A stretch of DNA of 64,000 bases. Source: Paenibacillus crassostreae (GTDB taxonomy: Bacteria > Bacillota > Bacilli > Paenibacillales > Paenibacillaceae). The notes below the pieces were generated by a model. The model was not told the origin of the DNA and did not search any database. It worked only from the letters and a program-made list of their open reading frames with translations. The translations under genes and the position numbers were made by a program. The stretch covers positions 2,294,001 through 2,358,000 of the forward strand of contig NZ_CP017770.1 in assembly GCF_001857945.1 (NCBI RefSeq), read 5' to 3'. How positions within the stretch are numbered: the stretch's first letter is position 1; each line of letters starts with the position of its first letter. Positions 58,300 through 64,000 of this stretch are shown here, in pieces.

Positions 58300-59643
58300 C
58301 TACATAGATTCTCTACTATGATTTTTTTGATTACGGATACGTTGAGTCACCCATAAGATATCCTTCTTTGAAACAATCCAATTTCCCAATTTAACTTTAT
58401 ATCTTATGGTATAGATAAGGAAAATCCCAATTATTTCAATCATCGATGTGATTAGCAACGATATAGCTGCACCTTCTATACCTAAGAGAGGAATGAATAT
58501 ATTTAACAATATTACGTTTAATCCAAGTGATATTATTCGAAGAATCGTTACAGATCCTGGTTTCCCAATAGACATAAATCCTTGTGAGAGTATCCATGAG
58601 GTACTATATATCGCTGTTTGAAAAATTAATATTCTAAACACTGCTATTGCTTCAACAAAGGTCTCACCATAAAGGAGTATTAAAAGATACGGAGCTACAA
58701 TAAAAATCCCAATACCTAATATCATTGTTATTACGATACTAATTCTAAATACTCTAAAAGTTAGATTAATAGCATCCACTTGTGTAAGCCCCGATGCTTT
58801 TGGAAACAATACAGAGGAAATTGCATATTGAATCGTATTTAACATTTTAGAAAGATTAAGGGAAACCACATATAGACCCAAACTGCTCGGAGACAACAAT
58901 CCTACTACTAAAATCTGATCAATATATCCTGAAAATGTCCCGGCAACATCTGTACCATATGATCTGATTCCATAGCTTAACAGCTTTTTCCCGGATTCAA
59001 TCTTATTTTTCTGCTTAATCTTATAATTTGAAATCATTTTTATTGTTACCCATATCGCAACTGGGATGGCAGGAAAAAGATATGCCACCGATGTATAAAA
59101 CGGTGTGACGTGATCTGTAACGACAAGACCTAAAAGAAGGACTAGAGTGCTAAATACAGGAAAATATCTAATGAAGTTATATCGATGATATTCTTCTCTA
59201 GATTGAAGAGCAGCCACGTTGATCGTCCCAAGCATTGCAATTGGCGCCATGATTAAAGCCCAAGTTGCAAATTCAATAACTCCCTTAGAATACTCTCTCA
59301 TCCAAAATGGAATAATGACAAAGCCAACCGCTATCGCAACACAACCGAGAATTAAACTCATATACAATGATGTGATATAGAGTGAACCCTGATTTTCATC
59401 TTTTTTTTTCATATAATAAACTAATGAGGCTGGAATGCCTAAAGTCAACGAATAAGCCAGAAATGTTGGCCACATAATCATCGCTGCTTGTTCCCCACGC
59501 CCCTCTGGCCCTAAATATCTTGCTATGATAATACCTGTTATTACATTTAATCCAAGAATAAATACATTAGAAGCGAAAATTTGCAAAACATTTCCTAAAC
59601 TACCCAAACTTCTTCTTTGTTTGATCAAATTCACAATAGCCAT
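58300..59643 (-). CDS. Wzx-type polysaccharide flippase
   Basis: A 447-residue protein with 12 to 14 hydrophobic segments, of the oligosaccharide-flippase (MOP/MATE) superfamily. 'IIARYLGPEGRGEQAAMIMWP' is the first-helix signature and 'YGIRSYGTDVAGTFSGYIDQILVV' the mid-protein one. It moves the lipid-linked repeat unit to the outer face. Neighbour of glycosyltransferases and, three genes away, of the polymerase, so the locus works by a Wzx/Wzy route. Confidence 0.88.
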   Translation of the reverse strand: MAIVNLIKQRRSLGSLGNVLQIFASNVFILGLNVITGIIIARYLGPEGRGEQAAMIMWPTFLAYSLTLGIPASLVYYMKKKDENQGSLYITSLYMSLILGCVAIAVGFVIIPFWMREYSKGVIEFATWALIMAPIAMLGTINVAALQSREEYHRYNFIRYFPVFSTLVLLLGLVVTDHVTPFYTSVAYLFPAIPVAIWVTIKMISNYKIKQKNKIESGKKLLSYGIRSYGTDVAGTFSGYIDQILVVGLLSPSSLGLYVVSLNLSKMLNTIQYAISSVLFPKASGLTQVDAINLTFRVFRISIVITMILGIGIFIVAPYLLILLYGETFVEAIAVFRILIFQTAIYSTSWILSQGFMSIGKPGSVTILRIISLGLNVILLNIFIPLLGIEGAAISLLITSMIEIIGIFLIYTIRYKVKLGNWIVSKKDILWVTQRIRNQKNHSRESM

Positions 59644-59671
59644 ATGTTTTTATCCCTTCAGACCTGCTTTA

Positions 59672-60802
59672 CTAGAATTTCTTTGAAGTGTAATTGATTA
59701 TTTGCAAATATTTATACGACATATTTTGCCATGAATTCTTTTGAGCATCTTCCCTTGCTCTCAAAGCCATCATCTTTAATCTTTCTTTATTTGAAGCAAG
59801 TTCCGTAAGCACGTTGATTAACGTTGTTGTATCCTCTGGATCCTCAATAACAACGGCAGAATTATCGGACAAAAGTTCAACAGCACCGCATCTACTACTT
59901 GTTATAACCGGCAATCCTGAAGCCATTGCCTCTAAGATTACAAGCGAAAACGGCTCATATTTTGAGGGGAAAATAAACAAATCAGCAAGGGACATAATTT
60001 CGGCTACATCTTTCCTGTACCCTAAAAAGTGAACTCGATCACTTATTCCTAGATATTTAGCCATACTGGGATAATTACTTTTTTCAGTATAACCAAGCAC
60101 TAATAGGTTTATATTCTCCACCTTAGCCATTGCATGAAGTACTGTATCCAAGTTCTTTCTATTAGATTTCAAGTCTCCAGCAAACAAACCATACGTAGTA
60201 TTGGTGTCTAGATCAAAATCCGCCCGATTAACAGATCGTGGATAAAACTCATTCAAATCAACACCATTTGAAATTACCACAATATATTGAGCATGTATTT
60301 TTGCAACCTGTACTAATTCCTGTTTAACTTGTTCCGACACTGCAATGATTTGTTTCGTATGTTTCAGTGCATATCTCTCTAAATAAGCATTCAAGCTATT
60401 GTAAAATAACTGATAAAGGCTTTTGACGTTTTTATGATCACGATACGGATGATACTTTGACTTAACCCATGCACTATGGACAAAATGAATACAATTAATG
60501 TCAGATCGAGCATAGGTAATAAACCCATTGACCACAATGAGATCCATTTTTTTCTGATGAGTCCATATCCAGATAGCGGAGAACAACGCAAATAATTGAT
60601 ACTGCAATAAAATTGTAGGAATTTTGCTTACATTCATTTTAATCCATTCTATTTGGCTTTCATTCCGAAGTTCTTCGGATAGCTCTGAAGATATAACTAT
60701 GATTTCATGTCCTTGTTTTAAAGCTTCTTCGATGACTTCATAATTCACTCTTCCTTGTCCGTCTCCTTTCTTCACCTTGTGTGTAACGAAACAGATCTTC
60801 AT
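59672..60802 (-). CDS. GT4 glycosyltransferase
   Basis: A 376-residue GT-B enzyme with 'HKVKKGDGQGRVNYEVIEEAL', 'FVHSAWVKSKYHP', 'GLFAGDLKSNRKNLDTVLHAM' and donor site 'SKYEPFSLVILEAMASGLPVITSSRCGAVE'. Its ATG overlaps the SGNH hydrolase stop by four bases (ATGA). Substrate unknown. Confidence 0.87.
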   Translation of the reverse strand: MKICFVTHKVKKGDGQGRVNYEVIEEALKQGHEIIVISSELSEELRNESQIEWIKMNVSKIPTILLQYQLFALFSAIWIWTHQKKMDLIVVNGFITYARSDINCIHFVHSAWVKSKYHPYRDHKNVKSLYQLFYNSLNAYLERYALKHTKQIIAVSEQVKQELVQVAKIHAQYIVVISNGVDLNEFYPRSVNRADFDLDTNTTYGLFAGDLKSNRKNLDTVLHAMAKVENINLLVLGYTEKSNYPSMAKYLGISDRVHFLGYRKDVAEIMSLADLFIFPSKYEPFSLVILEAMASGLPVITSSRCGAVELLSDNSAVVIEDPEDTTTLINVLTELASNKERLKMMALRAREDAQKNSWQNMSYKYLQIINYTSKKF

Positions 60803-61584
60803 AGGCTTACCTCTTTCATTACTCTGTTATTATTCAAGAGAGAATGCTCAATAATTATGTCCATGAGTGCCTCAGCAATTTTGTTATGACCACTTTCATT
60901 AGGGTGAAAGCGATCCATAAAATAATCGTTCCATGTATTCAAATACTGTGATGGGTTACTCATAAATATTCTGTCGCTAGATTTATTCAGCTCATATATA
61001 TCTTGTAATACCTCTCTATATCTCCTCATCGATTCCGGAGATCCCGGGAAGTATTTTTCTTCGATATCCCCTGGAGTTAGAAATATAATATTTGTTTTTG
61101 TATTATGATTAAGGATTGTTCTAGTAAAATTAGTTGTTTGTCTATTGAATTCTGTTAAACTCATCCACTGCTTCCCACCAAATACCTTAATAAGCGTAAC
61201 CTTTACTCTCCATCGGAGCCCTGACTCTATCTTTTCCAACCATTTTCTAGTCTTCCGGCTCGAATAATAGGGCCTTGGGTCCATCCAACCAGGTTTTCTC
61301 CATCTTTTAGGCATAAATTTTAGGTACTTTCTTTGTTCTCTTACGACGGCTTCTGTATTCCCATGCGCAAAAACGATAATGTCAGGCTGTAATTCTAGAA
61401 TTTGTTCCTCATATCTCTCTCTTGATTCATTAACCTGCATTGCACTAGCCCCATAATTAATAATCTGAACGGATTGAGAATCAGAAGAATTCAGTTGTTT
61501 CATTAATACATCCGTATAACTTGTTCTAGATCTATTCACGCCTAATCCTGCTGTAATTGAATCACCTAAACAAACGATCAACAT
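60799..61584 (-). CDS. SGNH/GDSL-family hydrolase, probable glycan O-deacylase or acylesterase
   Basis: A 261-residue enzyme. Block I is 'CLGDSITAGLGV' (nucleophile Ser9), block II is around 'INYGASAMQVNES' (Gly), block III is 'FAHGNTEAV' (Asn) and block V is 'DRFHPNESGH' (Asp and His). The catalytic set is complete. No signal peptide, so it should act on cytoplasmic or membrane-bound intermediates. With an acyltransferase in the same operon, it may trim or transfer acyl groups on the repeat unit. Confidence 0.83.
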   Translation of the reverse strand: MLIVCLGDSITAGLGVNRSRTSYTDVLMKQLNSSDSQSVQIINYGASAMQVNESRERYEEQILELQPDIIVFAHGNTEAVVREQRKYLKFMPKRWRKPGWMDPRPYYSSRKTRKWLEKIESGLRWRVKVTLIKVFGGKQWMSLTEFNRQTTNFTRTILNHNTKTNIIFLTPGDIEEKYFPGSPESMRRYREVLQDIYELNKSSDRIFMSNPSQYLNTWNDYFMDRFHPNESGHNKIAEALMDIIIEHSLLNNNRVMKEVSL

Positions 61585-61585
61585 T

Positions 61586-63028
61586 CTACGTCACCTCTTG
61601 ATTTGAGGACTTTGGTATATAAGCGAGTGAAATAATAAAGAAAAGAATAAACCCAGTTAATCCACTCAAAACATTACTTGCAGATAAAAGAAATAAAACA
61701 GCACTAATTGCGGCCAATGAAATAGGAGAATAGACTTTCTCTCTTTTACTTACCTTGAAAAGGTCAAAAAGGAGGTAAATCAATGTTGCTATTATAGCTA
61801 TTCCCAATGGAAGTCCGAATGTATAAAATATGTTTAAATAACCGTTGTCAAATGATACTAGTGTATCTGAATTTTGTGTTAACTTCGCACCTAGCCCTGA
61901 ACTTCCCAGACCCATTCCTATAGGGTTACCCACTACTTGTGATAAAATATTGCTTGAAAAATTCAATCTTTCATTAAATGAATGATCTTCTTCTAATGAC
62001 CCGAATGTCTCAATTCTAGAAACAACATTATTAGCCCCTGGTAATAGAGGAAGGACAAATACATAAGCCACAGCAAAGATCATAACCAAACCAAGCAGTT
62101 TTATTTTATTTTTCAAATGTGCTCTAATAAAGTAGGCAAGGATCATAACCAAACAAGCAATCCATCCCACACGAACCAAAGTAAGAAGCAATCCAAATGC
62201 TACAATCATGATTCCAATGATTCCAAATACTCTCCATTTTTTCTGAACAGTCATGATCGCCAATGCTAATCCAAGAAATACACCTGCTGGTCCAGGTGAA
62301 TTCAAGATAGAGAAAACTCGAAAGTTCTGAGGCTCAGGTAGCCCAATGGAACCCATCTTAGATCTAATCATCCAAAATTCATCCCATGGGGGAAGAACCA
62401 TATATTGATATATTCCATAGGTAGCAACGATTACGCCAAGATAAGAGAAACTTCTTAGCCATTTATCACGGACATCACTATCGAAATTGCTTACATTCAC
62501 ATAAATTAAGACAAGAAACGGAACAATATTATTTAACAAATCAAATACTGACGATAGTCCAAAACTTAGAAATCCGAGGAAAAATCCATAAATCAAAGCT
62601 ACTCCCATAATTTTAGATATCAAGCTAATTCTACGATCAACTTGCTTGATGTTTTTAACAATTGGTATTAGTAGGATCAACCCTACACAATAGGGCATAA
62701 GTGAAATGATAGATGTATCACTGTATGACTGAAACGACCAATCCATTAAGCGCCTTATTTCTGGACTCACTACCCAGATCAGTAAACTATATGGAAGTAA
62801 CAAGTCCGATCTATAGGCATAGATGTGTAATGAAATAATCATACTCACGAGTAGGATTGTAAATTCTAGAAGCTTCATATGGAGTGAATCTATTGAACCA
62901 GCAACTCCAACAACTGACCCAAGAACGACTATTCCCGCAAGTTTCATTAATCCGTATAGTAACATTCTAATGCCAGGCTTTAAAGCACCTATTCTAAAGA
63001 TCCTCTCCACGTTTTCCAACCACCCCAT
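61586..63028 (-). CDS. O-antigen-ligase/Wzy-type polysaccharide polymerase
   Basis: A 480-residue membrane protein with 11 or 12 hydrophobic segments and a large periplasm-side loop at about 340 to 390 ('NNVVSRIETFGSLEEDHSFNERL', 'GNPIGMGLGSSGLG'). The latter is the typical Wzy_C / O-antigen ligase loop of the Wzy_C type. It probably joins flipped repeat units. The start at 63028 lies 40 bp inside the GT2 gene and has only a weak AAGGT site; a later start is possible. Confidence 0.83.
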   Translation of the reverse strand: MGWLENVERIFRIGALKPGIRMLLYGLMKLAGIVVLGSVVGVAGSIDSLHMKLLEFTILLVSMIISLHIYAYRSDLLLPYSLLIWVVSPEIRRLMDWSFQSYSDTSIISLMPYCVGLILLIPIVKNIKQVDRRISLISKIMGVALIYGFFLGFLSFGLSSVFDLLNNIVPFLVLIYVNVSNFDSDVRDKWLRSFSYLGVIVATYGIYQYMVLPPWDEFWMIRSKMGSIGLPEPQNFRVFSILNSPGPAGVFLGLALAIMTVQKKWRVFGIIGIMIVAFGLLLTLVRVGWIACLVMILAYFIRAHLKNKIKLLGLVMIFAVAYVFVLPLLPGANNVVSRIETFGSLEEDHSFNERLNFSSNILSQVVGNPIGMGLGSSGLGAKLTQNSDTLVSFDNGYLNIFYTFGLPLGIAIIATLIYLLFDLFKVSKREKVYSPISLAAISAVLFLLSASNVLSGLTGFILFFIISLAYIPKSSNQEVT

Positions 63029-63912
63029 CTACCTTTATATGAAATCAATATCTTTTTAAAACTATTATATTTCTCTTTAGGCAACATCCTCATAAATTGA
63101 ACAACTCCAGGTGAAGATTTGCTTCCAATGAGAATAACCCATCCGATATATAGCAATCTTCTTTTCCAATTGGAATGTTTAAGTAAAGTGTAAGTCTCAT
63201 TATGTGCCATATTGAAAAAAGCTATCTCATTGAAGCTGTTTCTTTGATCCTCATCAAATCTCTCAGCTGGATAGTGGTCCACACATACTTTGGGATCATA
63301 AATAAGTTTCCAGCCTTTCTGTTTAACGGATAGACTGAACTCCATTTCGTTATATATTTGAGCACCAGTACCCTTTAATTTCTCATCAAATTCCATACCT
63401 CGAATTGCATCTTTCCTAAAACTCATATTGGCACCCTTAAGAATATCCACTTCACGAGTGCTTCCCAGTCCAATATGATGATTCCCTATGATCCGACCAT
63501 ATGGCTTTATAATACCGACCTGTTGTTTTATAGCTTCAACCGGTTTGCCACGAAAGTGTACGATATCTCTACCTCCAACTCCGCCTATATCAGGATTCGT
63601 TACATAATAATTCTCTATCTTTTCAAGCCAATTCGAATGGGAAACTGTATCATCATCGGTTAATACTACAATAGATCCTATGCTTTCCTTGATCCCTAAG
63701 TTCAATGCAGCTATCACACCTGACTGTTCAATGAGAGCAATTTTTAAGTTTTCCATGTGAATAGATGATAAGTATTGTAATGTACTGTCATCTGTATTTC
63801 TTACTACTACGATGATTTCATCAGGGTATCTCGTTTGTTTCTGTATTCCTTCCAAACAATTCAGTAAAGCATCCACTCTTTGATATGACGGTACAATGAC
63901 ACTAATTTTCAT
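62989..63912 (-). CDS. GT2 glycosyltransferase
   Basis: A 307-residue GT-A enzyme. 'VIVPSYQRVDALLNCLEGI' is the nucleotide-binding start, 'VVLTDDDTVSHSNWLEKI' contains the metal-binding DDD, and 'KGTGAQIYNEMEFSLSVKQKGW' the acceptor-site acidic residues. It has a short hydrophobic patch near the C-terminus. GAGGGATCAAT gives a good ribosome site. It adds one sugar of the repeat unit; which one is not readable. Confidence 0.88.
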   Translation of the reverse strand: MKISVIVPSYQRVDALLNCLEGIQKQTRYPDEIIVVVRNTDDSTLQYLSSIHMENLKIALIEQSGVIAALNLGIKESIGSIVVLTDDDTVSHSNWLEKIENYYVTNPDIGGVGGRDIVHFRGKPVEAIKQQVGIIKPYGRIIGNHHIGLGSTREVDILKGANMSFRKDAIRGMEFDEKLKGTGAQIYNEMEFSLSVKQKGWKLIYDPKVCVDHYPAERFDEDQRNSFNEIAFFNMAHNETYTLLKHSNWKRRLLYIGWVILIGSKSSPGVVQFMRMLPKEKYNSFKKILISYKGRWGGWKTWRGSLE

Positions 63913-63937
63913 ATTGATCCCTCTAACTGAATTTATA

Positions 63938-64000
63938 TTAGCGACTCATTCTGACAAGACGCTCTCGTTCAAGAATCGTTTCCAATCCTTGCAACAGCGG
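63938..64000 (-). CDS. 3' end of another polysaccharide-locus gene (partial)
   Basis: The minus-strand frame is open from the right window edge to a TAA at 63938-63940, giving a C-terminus that ends 'ERERLVRMSR'. It lies 25 bp upstream of the GT2 gene in the same direction, so it is probably the preceding gene of the operon. Too short to identify. Confidence 0.55.
   Translation of the reverse strand, partial: PLLQGLETILERERLVRMSR

Noticed and set aside
1..64000. tRNA, rRNA, CRISPR arrays, insertion sequences
   Set aside because: No cloverleaf, rRNA-like or regularly spaced repeat sequence and no transposase-like protein was found on either strand.

Overview
The window looks like a chromosomal piece of a spore-forming, Gram-positive Bacillota of the Paenibacillaceae (Paenibacillus-like). 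This is inferred from the YesM/YesN-type two-component regulators, sugar ABC systems with no dedicated ATPase, several intracellular GH43/GH10/GH127 enzymes, strong AGGAGG-type ribosome sites and a low-to-moderate G+C content. The species cannot be named. No tRNA, rRNA, CRISPR array or insertion sequence was seen.

Positions 1 to about 30.3 kb form a xylan / arabinoxylan utilisation locus. It holds a secreted and a cytoplasmic GH10 xylanase, three GH43 enzymes, a GH127 beta-L-arabinofuranosidase with a divergent AraC regulator, and a response regulator / sugar-binding lipoprotein / sensor kinase trio. A nine-gene transport operon carries two solute-binding proteins (one fused to two carbohydrate-binding-like modules), two permease pairs, an anchored NHL-propeller/TPR protein, a YIP1-family membrane protein and a large DUF5696 lipoprotein. 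The likely flow is: extracellular xylanase, binding and import of decorated xylo-oligosaccharides, cytoplasmic debranching and depolymerisation. Three promoters of the locus (cytoplasmic GH10 operon, transport operon, anchored GH43) share a 43-bp element of identical length, with a 23-bp direct repeat, abutting the -35 box. It is probably the site of an AraC/YesN-type activator. CcpA (cre) sites overlap the regulator promoter and the transport promoter.

30.3 to 39.2 kb is mixed: a LysM/M14 peptidase, a small Gly-rich protein, a PAS-GGDEF-EAL protein, a 983-residue beta-helix protein and an LprI-like lipoprotein. The beta-helix gene is flanked by decayed fragments of a second GGDEF gene and a second M14 gene, which points to duplication and replacement.

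39.3 to 46.6 kb has a GH2 beta-galactosidase-type enzyme with its own operator-like dyad, and the PspA-YdjG-YdjH-YdjI envelope-stress operon with an ECF (SigW-like) promoter.

46.6 to 64 kb is an exopolysaccharide locus read entirely on the minus strand: GT2, Wzy-like polymerase, SGNH hydrolase, Wzx flippase, six GT4 enzymes, an acyltransferase and ManC. It is followed by a nucleotidyltransferase, a PqqD-like protein, a lasso-peptide-type B2 protease and an ABC exporter. The last four resemble lasso-peptide maturation and export genes, but no cyclase or precursor gene lies in the window. The part right of about 56.5 kb is visibly more A+T-rich. The priming glycosyltransferase and chain-length regulators are not in the window and probably lie beyond its right edge.
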